Assembly: GCF_001570725.1 (NCBI RefSeq)
Contig: NZ_BCNV01000001.1
Location: 1,922,001 to 1,986,000 of the forward strand
From: Paenibacillus amylolyticus
Lineage (GTDB): Bacteria > Bacillota > Bacilli > Paenibacillales > Paenibacillaceae
Reading direction: 5' to 3'
DNA: 64,000 nucleotides
Each line of letters opens with the position of its first letter. Position 1 is the stretch's first letter. Below are positions 9,785-19,104 of this stretch, piece after piece. The position numbers were made by a program, and so were the translations under genes. Below the pieces are notes generated by a model. That model made no database searches, had not been told where the DNA came from, and worked only from the letters and a program-made list of their open reading frames with translations.

Positions 9785-12109
9785 TTATTTTAATCCAGAC
9801 TTGGTGTTGGCATGCTCTTCAGCATGAAGGGAAGCAATCAGCTTCTCGCCTTCAACATCCAGGTTCGGCAGGATGCGATCCAGCCATTTCGGAAGTGCCC
9901 AAGCTTTGTCTCCGAAAATAGCCATGATAGCAGGGACCAAGCCCATACGGATGATGAAAGCATCAATCAGAATGCCTACCGCCAAGGTGAAACCAATCTG
10001 CTTGATCATGACATCATCGGTGAAGATGAATCCTGCGAATACAGAGACCATGATCACCGCTGCGGCAACAACCACGCGACTAACCTGGTTGTACCCATGA
10101 ACGACGGATTCGGTTCCGCGTTGACCATGAACATATGACTCCCGCATGGAGCTAACCAGGAAGACCTGATAGTCCATCGCGAGGCCATACAGGATACCTG
10201 TCACGATGATCGGCATAAAGCTGAGCAGCGGGCCGCCGGTATCGAAACCAAAGAGCGAATGCAGCCAGCCCCATTGGAATACAGCAGTCGTGATCCCGAA
10301 TGTAGCCAGGATACTAAGCAGGAAGCCAATTGTTGCTTTGATGGGAACGATGATCGAACGAAATACGAGTAACAGGATGATCAGTGACAGCAGGATGATA
10401 ATGCCTACATAAACAGGGAACACCTGGGCCAGTTTGGCTGACATATCGATGTTAACAGCTGTAAGTCCAGTAACTCCGAGCTTCACATCATAGTTCTGTG
10501 CGATACCGGAATCAGCCGAGCGCAGATCATTGACCAGTGTTTTAGTTAGCGCATCGTTAGGACCTGTTTTTGGAATGAGACTAAAGATCGCCAAATCTTC
10601 TGTCATCCCAAGTGGTGTAACCTGTGCAACGTTGTTTTGACCTTGCAGCTCCATCATCAGACCACCCAAGAGTTCCGGGGTGACTTTGGTGGAAGATTGA
10701 TTAGGCTCTGCGACCAGAATAAGTGGTCCGTTGAATCCTTCTCCGAAGCCTTCCGAGATGGCATCATAACTCTGTCTTGCGTCTGTATCGAGATTCGCTG
10801 AGGAAGCGCCAGGGATACCCATTTCCATTTTGGCGATCGGTGTGGCCGCAAAACCAAGAATGACGATGATGGCGATAATGGTAGCCCAACGATTCTTGAT
10901 AACGAATTTCACCCATCTATCCGCGACTCCGTGGCTAGTGGCTTTAGGAAGTTTCGTGCTTTTCTCACGAGCTTTGGCGGAACAGATGCGTTCTCCTACC
11001 AATCCCAGCAAAGCCGGCAACAGGGTTAAAGCAACGAATACGTTGATGAGCACGGTGGCAGCTGCGACCAAAGCCATCGTAGACAAGAAGGTGAGACCGA
11101 TGACAAGCATACCGCACAGTGCAATAATGACCGTTAATCCGGCAAAAAATACCGCGCTGCCCGATGTGCCAATGGCTCTTGCCGTTGCTTCTTTTGCGCT
11201 CAAGCCTTGATCAATAATCATTCGACGCTGGCGATTGACAATGAAGAGCGCATAGTCGATTCCGACAGCCAATCCAACCATAAGAGCCAGAACGGAAGTG
11301 ACACTAGGCATTTCAATGAATTTGGAGATTGAGAACGCACCACCAACTCCAATGGCAACACCGAGGAGTGCTGTGATCAGAGGCAGACCTGCTGCAACGA
11401 CGGAGCCAAGGGTGATCAGCAATACAATCACAGCAATGACCAGTCCAACAATCTCAGCCGAGCCGACCCCAATTGATACCGCTTTGAGCGTTTCGCCCGG
11501 CAGCACCGTAATATTGGTTCCTTGCTCTACCGTCATAACGGACTGAATCACGGAATCAAATACATCTTGCGTGATGGCAGACTGTTCGATTGTAAATTGG
11601 AACTGGAACAGTGCGATACTGCCGTCCGAAGAGATCAGCATGCCAGGTACAGGAACACCATCCACCATTAAAGGTCCATAGGGAGGAGGTGTGGTTGTTG
11701 CGGCTTGCGCCGAATCAGTAGCCTGAGCATTCTGAGCCATCTCAGCTGTAGCACCTGAATTACCCGCTTCAGCTGCGTAGTCCGCAGGGTTAATGACTTT
11801 GTCTAATCCGTAAACTTCATTAACACCTTTCATCATGGCCGCCAAACGTTCAGGCGTATCCAAACGCTCGTTGTCCGGTGCTTTGAACACAACGCTTCCT
11901 TGACCGCCAGAGGCGGCTGGTAGTTCTTTTGCCAATTGATCCAGAACCTTCTGCGACTCTGTACCTTCAATCTTCATTTCAGAACTGATGTGAATACCAT
12001 TGATGCTGATCATGGAGATGACAATTCCCAGAATTAAAACCCAGCCAATAATGAAGGTTGCAGGTTTGCTAAAAGCGGTTTTCCCCACTCGATATAATAA
12101 TGTAGACAT
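9785..12109 (-). CDS. MMPL family (RND superfamily) transporter
   Basis: The 774-residue protein has the MMPL/YdfJ layout. There is one N-terminal helix (about 15-35), a large extracellular loop, a block of five or six helices (about 215-375), a second extracellular loop, and a second helix block (about 555-735). Both family signatures are present: GIDYALFIVNRQRR and AMDYQVFLVSSMRE, whose Asp residues are thought to carry protons. Such proteins export lipids, drugs or surfactants. The gene lies 20 bases downstream of a TetR gene on the same strand, so the two are probably co-transcribed and the regulator likely represses the exporter. Confidence 0.92.
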   Translation of the reverse strand: MSTLLYRVGKTAFSKPATFIIGWVLILGIVISMISINGIHISSEMKIEGTESQKVLDQLAKELPAASGGQGSVVFKAPDNERLDTPERLAAMMKGVNEVYGLDKVINPADYAAEAGNSGATAEMAQNAQATDSAQAATTTPPPYGPLMVDGVPVPGMLISSDGSIALFQFQFTIEQSAITQDVFDSVIQSVMTVEQGTNITVLPGETLKAVSIGVGSAEIVGLVIAVIVLLITLGSVVAAGLPLITALLGVAIGVGGAFSISKFIEMPSVTSVLALMVGLAVGIDYALFIVNRQRRMIIDQGLSAKEATARAIGTSGSAVFFAGLTVIIALCGMLVIGLTFLSTMALVAAATVLINVFVALTLLPALLGLVGERICSAKAREKSTKLPKATSHGVADRWVKFVIKNRWATIIAIIVILGFAATPIAKMEMGIPGASSANLDTDARQSYDAISEGFGEGFNGPLILVAEPNQSSTKVTPELLGGLMMELQGQNNVAQVTPLGMTEDLAIFSLIPKTGPNDALTKTLVNDLRSADSGIAQNYDVKLGVTGLTAVNIDMSAKLAQVFPVYVGIIILLSLIILLLVFRSIIVPIKATIGFLLSILATFGITTAVFQWGWLHSLFGFDTGGPLLSFMPIIVTGILYGLAMDYQVFLVSSMRESYVHGQRGTESVVHGYNQVSRVVVAAAVIMVSVFAGFIFTDDVMIKQIGFTLAVGILIDAFIIRMGLVPAIMAIFGDKAWALPKWLDRILPNLDVEGEKLIASLHAEEHANTKSGLK

Positions 12110-12129
12110 TTCTCTATTTTACACTCCCT

Positions 12130-12777
12130 CTAAGATGAATGTGGATGGTTAGCTTGTTCGAATCCTGTTCGCAAGTGACCAAACATGGTTTCTAAAAATT
12201 GATCGAACGTTACAGCACCGGGCTTGGTATCTTCAGTAATGGTTTGTCCGGGCAGCAACACATTGAGTCTTCCATCAATTAATGGCAGTATGGTACCGTA
12301 CATTGCATTAATTAGAAGATAAGTATAAATCTCGTCGTGCTTTCCGTTAGATAAGTCTAATAAGGTTTCTTGTGCCTGCGTCTGCATGCGGTGCATGGCT
12401 CCAAGGTAGTGCGGTTCAAGCACGGGATAGGTCTGGGATAGCGATAGTAGCTGATGTAGTCTTCCTATTAGTTCTGTTGTAAGCTGCATTTTGATCAGGT
12501 CATACAGTACGTCAAGCAAGGAGACATTTTCGGGCATTTCGGTAAGTAAAGCTTCGAGTTCCGTTGTATTCTGAACGGATGTTGCGCCTCTTGCTACGGC
12601 TTCTTCTTTACATGTGAAGTAGTTTGCAAATGTTCTACGTGAACAACCCACCTGATGTACGATATCTTCCACCGTAAAGCCATCAAGGCCATGTTCAAGG
12701 GTAAGTTCAAATGCAGCAACAGCAAGCGCTCGTTCAGTTGCTTCTTTTTTCAAATGTCGCAAGTTTCTTTTGGTCAT
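12130..12777 (-). CDS. TetR family regulator of the MMPL transporter
   Basis: The 215-residue protein has a TetR_N helix-turn-helix (about 10-60; DGFTVEDIVHQVGCSRRTFANYF) and a divergent C-terminal ligand domain. CGGAGAAT precedes the ATG at 12777. It is first in an operon with the MMPL gene and faces another TetR gene across 236 bases, which contains a candidate operator at 12884-12923. By analogy it represses its own operon until an exported compound binds. The ligand is unknown. Confidence 0.9.
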   Translation of the reverse strand: MTKRNLRHLKKEATERALAVAAFELTLEHGLDGFTVEDIVHQVGCSRRTFANYFTCKEEAVARGATSVQNTTELEALLTEMPENVSLLDVLYDLIKMQLTTELIGRLHQLLSLSQTYPVLEPHYLGAMHRMQTQAQETLLDLSNGKHDEIYTYLLINAMYGTILPLIDGRLNVLLPGQTITEDTKPGAVTFDQFLETMFGHLRTGFEQANHPHSS

Positions 12778-12883
12778 TATTCTCCGCTTATGCGTTCACC
12801 TCCAGCACCAATGACTATGGTGTAATTATAATAATGAAGAGCATACATACTTAGCATGCACGTTGTGAGGATTATCATAACAA

Positions 12884-12923
12884 CAATTTGCCCAATGTGC
12901 AAATTTACTCATTGTGCAATTAT
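12884..12923. promoter_or_regulatory. Repeated operator-like sequence between two divergent TetR genes
   Basis: ATTTGC N7 GCAAAT forms an inverted repeat. CCAATGTGCAAATT is followed 19 bases later by a near-copy, TCATTGTGCAATTA. Two tandem half-similar sites between divergent TetR genes suggest an operator. Which regulator binds cannot be told from sequence. Confidence 0.4.
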
Positions 12924-13013
12924 TTTGGTGTGACAGGCATACTTCGAATCAAAGCTTCAACTCCAAAGGAATCAATGTTAAAATCAGAGAAAAACCTGGG
13001 GCGATGACGGGAC

Positions 13014-13907
13014 ATGAGTAGTCGTAAACAAAGTTTATTGGAAACAGCACTTGCACTATTTTTAGAGCATAGCTATGCAAATACAACAATTCAGATGATC
13101 TTGGATCAATCGAGTGTATCCAAAGGCACATTCTACAAATTCTTCAGTTCGAAAGAAGACTGTTTATATTCGATTATTGATCAGCGTATGCAAAAGGATG
13201 TTTTCATTCGTAAAGAGCTTGAGCAAAATCACTATACATCGGATTATGACTTGCTCGTAGATCAGATAGCTATTCCTATGTCCGTACCTAATAAAGAGCG
13301 AGTATGGGAATTATATTGGACTGGTTTTTATTCCGGGGAGATCAACTCAGCGAAACTAGCTACAGTTCAGCTAAATTGGCTGTCTGCACGCTTGATTCAG
13401 GTGTACGGGAAGGACATCAGCTTGTATGCCAACGAAGGTGCAATATTGTGCTATGGCATATTACACCAGATTGCCAACACTTCGAGAAGTCTAAATACGC
13501 CAAAACCGGTATGGAGCGAAGTGGTTCCCAAAGTATTAACGTACATTGAAGTGATACTAAGAACAATGCACCAGAGAAATGAACATATTTTCGACTTTCA
13601 GTCTCTCTATTTCCTGAATGCGGACGAGCGTAACCGTGACATGGGGATGGATATCGATACTCTGCTGGAGGAATTGGAAGAGTTCAATAAGCGTGTTCAA
13701 AAATCCAAGGAATCTGCACCATTGAAGCAACTTTCGAAAGGGCTTTTGGCGCTTTTAGAGGACAAAGAGGATTTAAATATTCCTGTAATTGAAGTTGTAC
13801 TTCAAGCATTCCACAAAGAGTACAAATCCAATACTTTTCACGCAGAAGCCAATAGATTGACCGAAGCTTGCTGGTGGTTTTTGGAACTGGTGAAACAACG
13901 TCATTAA
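13014..13907 (+). CDS. TetR/AcrR family transcriptional regulator
   Basis: The 297-residue protein is long for TetR (usually about 200). The N-terminal helix-turn-helix is clear (about 5-50; NTTIQMILDQSSVSKGTFYKFF). The C-terminal part (about 50-295) shows no family I recognise, and its last 80 residues are rich in Glu and Lys and possibly helical. It is divergent from the TetR-MMPL operon and followed by its own terminator. It might regulate that operon, itself or the P450 gene downstream. The ribosome-binding site is weak. Confidence 0.85.
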   Translation: MSSRKQSLLETALALFLEHSYANTTIQMILDQSSVSKGTFYKFFSSKEDCLYSIIDQRMQKDVFIRKELEQNHYTSDYDLLVDQIAIPMSVPNKERVWELYWTGFYSGEINSAKLATVQLNWLSARLIQVYGKDISLYANEGAILCYGILHQIANTSRSLNTPKPVWSEVVPKVLTYIEVILRTMHQRNEHIFDFQSLYFLNADERNRDMGMDIDTLLEELEEFNKRVQKSKESAPLKQLSKGLLALLEDKEDLNIPVIEVVLQAFHKEYKSNTFHAEANRLTEACWWFLELVKQRH

Positions 13908-13911
13908 TATG

Positions 13912-13944
13912 GGGGTTGGCCCAAAAGCCGACCTCTTTTTTATG
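13912..13944 (+). terminator. Intrinsic terminator after the long TetR gene
   Basis: GGGGTTGGC pairs with GCCGACCTC (two wobble pairs), followed by T6. Confidence 0.8.
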
Positions 13945-14036
13945 TTTTTTGTGCTTGCAAATATAATGATTATACTAATCGTATATTAATAAAGTATTGG
14001 TATAACAGTTGTTTAGTGTAGTTATTTCTATGAAAT

Positions 14037-14066
14037 TTGAAATTAAATATACGAGTGGTATATAAT
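14037..14066 (+). promoter_or_regulatory. Sigma-A promoter of the cytochrome P450 gene
   Basis: A TTGAAA -35 box (14037-14042) and a consensus TATAAT -10 box (14061-14066) are separated by 18 bases. The surrounding sequence is strongly AT-rich. The transcript would start about 55 bases before the ATG. Confidence 0.6.
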
Positions 14067-14125
14067 CGAAATGAACATATATTTCCATAGATTTGAAATA
14101 ACTTCACTTCGAAAGGAAGATTATT

Positions 14126-15385
14126 ATGAATCATTCGAATAACCAGACATCAGAAAAAACAGAGTTTAATTTATTTAGCGAAGAAAATAGTAAAGATCCA
14201 TTTGCTATATTTGCACAGATGCGTTCCAAAGGATCCGTTGTCCCGATCCCTAATCCGATGGGTGGAGCAGGGCAAACCTGGATTGTAACTCGGATGGACG
14301 TTGCCATGGAAGTGTTGAAAGATCATTCTCAATTTACGGTAGACATGAACTCTATTGATAGCGGCAATGATATTCGAAAGAATCTCTCAGGCGAGCTTGG
14401 CTCATCCGAACCCCAGACCTTTTTTACCGGAAAGTCGATGCTCTTTGTGGATGAACCGGATCACCGAAGACTCCGTAGCCTGGTTTCCAAAGCGTTCACA
14501 CCTAGGTATATGGAAAGCCTACGTCCACGCGTCCAGGAAATTGCCGATGAATTAATTGACCAATTTGAAGGAAAAGGAGAGATGGATCTTGTAAAAGATT
14601 ATGCCTATCCTTTCCCAATCAACGTTATTTCTGAGATGCTAGGTATACCTCTGGAAGACCGACCTCAGATCCATGTATGGTCTGAAGCTATTGCGAAAGG
14701 TCTTGGTTTTGGTAAACAGGACCCTGCCGTAGCACAACACTTGCGATCATTCGCAGAGTACACCTCACAGCTTGTGGCGAATAAACGAGTAGAACCTTCA
14801 GATGACCTCATTAGTCAATTAATTGCGATTGAGGAGGAGGGAGATCGACTGAATGAAGATGAATTAATATCCATGATCACGTTATTGATATTTGCCGGAC
14901 ATGAGACAACTTCCAATCTGATTGCAACCGGCTCATATCTTCTTCTGACCCATCCCGAACAACTGGAACAACTGAAACAAGATCTGAATCTGGTTCCTTC
15001 TGCGGTGGAGGAGTTGCTGCGATATAACGGACCCGCCACTTCTTCAGGTCCTCGTTATGCAACGCAGGACACGGAGCTGGATGGACAATTGATTCAAAAG
15101 GGAGATGTCGTGATTCCCCTTCTGAAATCAGCGAATCGGGACGAGCAGCAGTTCACTGACCCCGAAGAGTTGGATATCGAACGCAAAATAAAACGGCATT
15201 TGGCCTTTGGACACGGCATCCATATGTGTCTCGGTGCTCCACTTGCTCGTGTGGAAGGGGACGTGGCATTTACTACTCTTTTACGTCGGCTACCGGATAT
15301 TCAACTCAGCGTTCCTCAGGAAGAGATTCATTGGCACTCCGCTTTGTCATCACAGGGCTTGGCAGCATTGCCTGTGAAATTTTAA
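14126..15385 (+). CDS. Cytochrome P450
   Basis: The ATG at 14126 follows GAAAGGAAG. The 419-residue soluble P450 has the I-helix oxygen-activation motif FAGHETTSN (about 250-258), the K-helix ExxR in EELLR, and the heme loop FGHGIHMCLGAPLAR with the axial Cys near residue 365. DEPDHRRLRSLVSKAFTP is typical of the bacterial CYP107-like families. It should hydroxylate a small hydrophobic substrate with electrons from a separate ferredoxin or flavodoxin system; no redox partner gene is adjacent. It stands alone between its own promoter and terminator, so the substrate cannot be deduced. Confidence 0.93.
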   Translation: MNHSNNQTSEKTEFNLFSEENSKDPFAIFAQMRSKGSVVPIPNPMGGAGQTWIVTRMDVAMEVLKDHSQFTVDMNSIDSGNDIRKNLSGELGSSEPQTFFTGKSMLFVDEPDHRRLRSLVSKAFTPRYMESLRPRVQEIADELIDQFEGKGEMDLVKDYAYPFPINVISEMLGIPLEDRPQIHVWSEAIAKGLGFGKQDPAVAQHLRSFAEYTSQLVANKRVEPSDDLISQLIAIEEEGDRLNEDELISMITLLIFAGHETTSNLIATGSYLLLTHPEQLEQLKQDLNLVPSAVEELLRYNGPATSSGPRYATQDTELDGQLIQKGDVVIPLLKSANRDEQQFTDPEELDIERKIKRHLAFGHGIHMCLGAPLARVEGDVAFTTLLRRLPDIQLSVPQEEIHWHSALSSQGLAALPVKF

Positions 15386-15410
15386 TAGATTAACTTAGTG
15401 TAATTCACTG

Positions 15411-15439
15411 GGGTATGACGAATTTTCGTCATACTCTTT
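15411..15439 (+). terminator. Intrinsic terminator after the P450 gene
   Basis: GTATGACGAA pairs with TTCGTCATAC in a nearly closed hairpin, followed by a T-rich stretch. Confidence 0.75.
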
Positions 15440-15549
15440 ATTTGTAATGATGATAGAATGGTATGAACAAGAAGCATTTCAATGGAGTGAACATGCTTAA
15501 TGTAAAAGATAAAGTCGAGTACATAATTTTTGTTATGGAGGTAAACCTT

Positions 15550-16008
15550 ATGAATAAAGATGAACTTTTCATGCATAAAGCCATTGAAATTGCTCTGCAA
15601 GCTCGCAAAGAAGGAAACGAACCATTCGGAGCCATTCTGGTGAAAAACGGAGAGGTCGTCATGATTGGGGAAAATAAAATCAACACTTTTTGTGACCCTA
15701 CACATCATGCAGAAATTGGTCTTATCCGAAAGTATTGTTCCGAACATCATGTGTTTGATCTAAGCGAATACACTCTTTATACGAGTTGTGAACCGTGTGT
15801 GATGTGTTCGGGTGCTATGGTTTGGTCGAATCTGGGGAGGCTGGTGTATAGTGTATCCCATGATCAATTAGCTGAAATTGCTGGTGGCAACATCATGATC
15901 GCGTGTGAAGAAGTATTCGACAAAAGTCCTCAAAAGCCTGAAGTAACAGGGAAATTACTTAACACAGAAGGCTTAAAAGTCTTCGAAGGATATCAATTTC
16001 ATTCCTAG
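15550..16008 (+). CDS. Nucleoside/cytidine deaminase family protein
   Basis: The start is ATG 15550, after GGAGGTAAACCTT; a longer in-frame extension lacks such a site. The 152-residue protein is a zinc-dependent deaminase of the MafB19/CMP-dCMP type. The catalytic HAE motif is in HHAEIGLIR (near residue 57) and the zinc-binding cysteines are in TSCEPCVMCSGAM (near 84-93). It is related to guanine deaminase (GuaD) and the tRNA adenosine deaminase TadA. The motif IAGGN and the lack of the usual TadA context favour a free base or nucleoside substrate, but this is not certain. It is followed by the 545-base leader of the polyamine operon. Confidence 0.87.
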   Translation: MNKDELFMHKAIEIALQARKEGNEPFGAILVKNGEVVMIGENKINTFCDPTHHAEIGLIRKYCSEHHVFDLSEYTLYTSCEPCVMCSGAMVWSNLGRLVYSVSHDQLAEIAGGNIMIACEEVFDKSPQKPEVTGKLLNTEGLKVFEGYQFHS

Positions 16009-16554
16009 TTGTAATTCGGTCAAAAAATTATTTTTTGATAATTGCTTGATTTTTTTTTCAACGTCTGATAGTGTAAGACCTGTGATTTTGGGAAGTTGAT
16101 TTATCAATATGAATTAGAGCTTTCCAGCAGATAATTTTTGACCACTTTCATCAGGAAGTTAAGGCCATACGGACAGCCGGGTCAAACGCCGATTGGCAAC
16201 TTACGTTGCTTTATTGATTGAGTTCAAAGCTCAAATTTTATAAGTTGGTTACTTTACAACCAGTGCAATTGCACATCAACTTGTGAAACGGTCAATAAGA
16301 GTGGTAAAGGCGAATTATTTGCTATATAGACTCTGATCCAATATTGATATACATGAAGGAGCTTTCCGCCAAAGGAGTTCTTGTGAACTTTTTTGGTCAT
16401 GGAGACTTCACGTCTTTTTTATGATGTATATCGATAAGCAAGTGTGATGATGCGCGATTGCGGGCATTTTTCACCTTGCTTTTTTTGTTGTCTTGTTGTT
16501 GTCAGCGTATTAAACCAATTAAAAAAAATACATATTGGGATAGGAGAATGTAAA
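16009..16554 (+). promoter_or_regulatory. Long structured leader upstream of the carboxyspermidine operon
   Basis: This 545-base stretch holds no supported gene. By eye it contains a three-way-junction-like fold: AAGTTG (16242-16247) pairs with CAACTT (16277-16282), enclosing a small GTT/AAC hairpin and the self-complementary TGCAATTGCA. Three successive hairpin-plus-T-tract elements follow: near 16375-16394 (AGTTC ttgt GAACT, T6), 16401-16420 (GGAGAC ttcac GTCT, T6) and the strong one at 16436-16487. I do not recognise a known riboswitch class. The arrangement suggests control by premature termination, possibly by polyamines, which is inference. Confidence 0.45.
16436..16487 (+). terminator. 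Strong intrinsic terminator just upstream of the polyamine genes (attenuator candidate)
   Basis: AAGCAAG pairs with CTTGCTT, continued inward by GTGA/TCAC and ATGC/GCAT, and is followed by T7. It lies more than 400 bases after the previous gene and only about 70 bases before the next ATG. That favours attenuation of the downstream operon over termination of the deaminase gene. Confidence 0.65.
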
Positions 16555-17793
16555 ATGGGAAAAGCACTAATCATCGGCGCCGGCGGCGTTGCTTCCGTGG
16601 CAGTACACAAATGCGTTCAAAACAGCGAAGTTTTTGAGGAAATCTGCATCGCGAGTCGTACAAAATCCAAATGTGATGAGCTCAAAGCCAAGCTGGACGG
16701 CGGAAAAACAAAAATTACAACAGCACAAGTAGATGCTGATAATGTTGACGAATTGATCGCTCTGATCAACGAAGTTAAACCGGATATCGTTATGAACCTT
16801 GCTTTGCCGTATCAAGATCTGACAATCATGGATGCTTGTCTTGCAACTAAAACAAATTACATGGACACAGCGAACTATGAGCCACATGATACAGCGAAGT
16901 TCGAATACAGCTGGCAATGGGATTACAAAGAGCGTTTTGAACAAGCAGGCATCACTGCATTGCTCGGAAGTGGATTTGACCCAGGCGTGACAGGCGTATT
17001 CTCCGCTTATGCCCTGAAGCACTACTTTGACGAAATTGAGTACATCGACATTCTGGACTGCAATGGCGGCGACCACGGCTACCCGTTCGCAACCAACTTT
17101 AACCCTGAGATCAACATTCGTGAAGTATCTGCGAACGGAAGATACTGGGAGAATGGTGAATGGATCGAAACAAAACCGATGGAAATCAAACGTGTCTACG
17201 ACTTCAAAGAAGTTGGCGAGAAAGACATGTACCTGTTGTACCATGAAGAACTGGAATCTTTGGCGAAAAACATGCCAGGTCTGAAACGTATCCGTTTCTT
17301 CATGACATTTGGTCAAAGCTACCTGACTCACTTGAAAGCTCTTGAAAATGTAGGCATGACTTCAATTGAGCCTATTGAATATGAAGGCAAACAAATTATC
17401 CCACTGCAATTCCTGAAAGCAGTACTGCCGGATCCAGCATCCCTTGGACCACGCACTGTGGGTAAAACAAACATCGGTTGTATTTTCAAAGGCAAAAAAG
17501 ATGGCCAAGACAAAACATATTATGTTTACAATATCTGTGATCACCAAGAGTGCTACAAAGAAGTGGGTTCCCAAGCGATCTCGTACACAACAGGCGTTCC
17601 AGCTATGATCGGTGCAGCAATGGTTATGACAGGCAAATGGAACAAACCAGGCGTATACAATGTAGAAGAGTTCAACCCAGATCCATTCATGGAAGAGTTG
17701 AACAAATGGGGCCTCCCATGGGTAGAAGACTTCAACCCGGTACTCGTGGATGAGCTGCCAGAAGAAGTTAAAGAATCGGAGCTTGTTCGTTAA
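16555..17793 (+). CDS. Carboxynorspermidine/carboxyspermidine dehydrogenase (saccharopine dehydrogenase family)
   Basis: ATG 16555 follows TAGGAGAATGTAAA; the longer frame would start inside the leader terminator. The 412-residue protein opens with a Rossmann dinucleotide-binding motif (ALIIGAGGVASVAVHKC) and contains GSGFDPGVTGVFSAYA and CNGGDHGYPFATNFNPEIN, characteristic of this branch. The enzyme condenses aspartate beta-semialdehyde with putrescine or diaminopropane and reduces the imine with NADPH, giving carboxyspermidine or carboxynorspermidine. The next gene, one base downstream, encodes the matching decarboxylase. Together they form the alternative, S-adenosylmethionine-independent route to spermidine. 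Codon use is strongly biased, suggesting high expression. Confidence 0.93.
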   Translation: MGKALIIGAGGVASVAVHKCVQNSEVFEEICIASRTKSKCDELKAKLDGGKTKITTAQVDADNVDELIALINEVKPDIVMNLALPYQDLTIMDACLATKTNYMDTANYEPHDTAKFEYSWQWDYKERFEQAGITALLGSGFDPGVTGVFSAYALKHYFDEIEYIDILDCNGGDHGYPFATNFNPEINIREVSANGRYWENGEWIETKPMEIKRVYDFKEVGEKDMYLLYHEELESLAKNMPGLKRIRFFMTFGQSYLTHLKALENVGMTSIEPIEYEGKQIIPLQFLKAVLPDPASLGPRTVGKTNIGCIFKGKKDGQDKTYYVYNICDHQECYKEVGSQAISYTTGVPAMIGAAMVMTGKWNKPGVYNVEEFNPDPFMEELNKWGLPWVEDFNPVLVDELPEEVKESELVR

Positions 17794-17794
17794 A

Positions 17795-18922
17795 ATGCGG
17801 TTCGAGCAATTACCGACACCATGTTTTGTTGTTGACGAGGCGCTTATCGAGAAAAACCTGAAAATCCTGAACGGTGTTATGCAGCGTACAGGTGCCAAAA
17901 TCGTGCTAGCTCAAAAAGCATTCTCCATGACTGCGATGTATCCACTGATTGGTGAATACCTGAGCGGTGCAACGGCGAGTGGTTTGTATGAAGCGCGTCT
18001 GGGCCATGAGGAAATGGGCAAAGAGAATCATGTCTTTGCTCCAGCATACCGAGCAGAAGAAATCGACGAGATTCTCTCCATCTGCGACCACATTATTTTC
18101 AACTCATTTTCACAGCTTGCAAAATTCAAGGATAAGGCGCTTCAAGCTGGCCGTAAGGTCGGCTTGCGCGTCAACCCTGAATGCTCTACCCAAGAAGGAC
18201 ACGAGATCTACGATCCGTGTTCTCCGGGTTCGCGTTTTGGCGCGAAACTGGAGGATTTCGATGCAGACCTGTTGGAAGGTGTCTCCGGACTGCACTTCCA
18301 CACGCTGTGTCAGCAAAATTCCGATGATCTGGAGACTACGCTGAATGCAGTGGTTGAGAAATTCGGACAATGGTTGCCACAAATGGAATGGATCAACTTC
18401 GGCGGTGGTCACCACATCACACGTGAAGATTATGATATTCCAAGGTTGGAAGCTTGTATCAAGCGTATGCAGAACGACTATGGCCTGGAAGTATATCTGG
18501 AGCCGGGAGAAGCTGTTGCGCTGAACGCGGGTTATCTGGTGACCTCTGTGCTGGACTTCCATAAAAACGGTATGGACATCGCTATTCTGGATACTTCAGC
18601 TACGTGTCATATGCCGGATGTGTTGGAAATGCCATATCGCCCGCCGCTGATCGGTTCGGGAGAAGTGGGTGAGAAGGCTCATCTGTATCGCCTAGGTGGA
18701 CAAACCTGTCTGTCTGGTGACGTGATTGGGGATTATTCATTCGATCAGCCTTTGCAAGAAGGCGACCGTCTGGTATTTGAGGACATGGCGATCTACTCCA
18801 TGGTGAAAACCAACACGTTCAATGGCATGCCGCTTCCAGCGATTGCTGTTAAACGAAAAGACGGCGATTGCGAAGTTGTCCGCGAATTCGGATATCAGGA
18901 TTTCAAAATGAGGCTAGCATAA
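17795..18922 (+). CDS. nspC: Carboxynorspermidine/carboxyspermidine decarboxylase
   Basis: ATG 17795 starts one base after the stop of the dehydrogenase gene, indicating coupled translation. The 375-residue protein is a fold-type III PLP enzyme of the alanine racemase/ornithine decarboxylase group. VLAQKAFSM (near residue 41) holds the PLP lysine, GLHFHTLCQQN matches the NspC active-site loop, and FGGGHHITREDYD and EPGEAVALNAGYL bind the PLP phosphate. The conserved Cys/Asp of the second-subunit loop is in TSATCHMPDVLEMPYRP. It removes CO2 from carboxyspermidine to give spermidine, or the nor-form. A terminator follows at 18974. Confidence 0.94.
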   Translation: MRFEQLPTPCFVVDEALIEKNLKILNGVMQRTGAKIVLAQKAFSMTAMYPLIGEYLSGATASGLYEARLGHEEMGKENHVFAPAYRAEEIDEILSICDHIIFNSFSQLAKFKDKALQAGRKVGLRVNPECSTQEGHEIYDPCSPGSRFGAKLEDFDADLLEGVSGLHFHTLCQQNSDDLETTLNAVVEKFGQWLPQMEWINFGGGHHITREDYDIPRLEACIKRMQNDYGLEVYLEPGEAVALNAGYLVTSVLDFHKNGMDIAILDTSATCHMPDVLEMPYRPPLIGSGEVGEKAHLYRLGGQTCLSGDVIGDYSFDQPLQEGDRLVFEDMAIYSMVKTNTFNGMPLPAIAVKRKDGDCEVVREFGYQDFKMRLA

Positions 18923-18973
18923 TTACTTCATTATATAGTAAGTATTAATATAGAATTGATTATAAATAAAAAG

Positions 18974-19002
18974 AAGGGAGCCTGGAGACAGGTTCCCTTT
19001 TT
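18974..19002 (+). terminator. Intrinsic terminator of the polyamine operon
   Basis: AAGGGAGCCTG pairs with CAGGTTCCCTT around a gaga tetraloop, followed by T5. Confidence 0.88.
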
Positions 19003-19104
19003 AACGTCCAATAATGTTTAACGATTAGATTAGAAGATGTTTATTAGCCAGGTTAGGTGATGTCTAACCGTTTCCGGGGATTCGGTTTCGAGTTCAGTTT
19101 CGGA

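Noticed and set aside
16567..17331. 254-residue minus-strand frame opposite the carboxyspermidine dehydrogenase gene
   Set aside because: The composition (many Phe, Cys, Val) is typical of an antisense frame of a biased, highly expressed gene; no ribosome-binding site.
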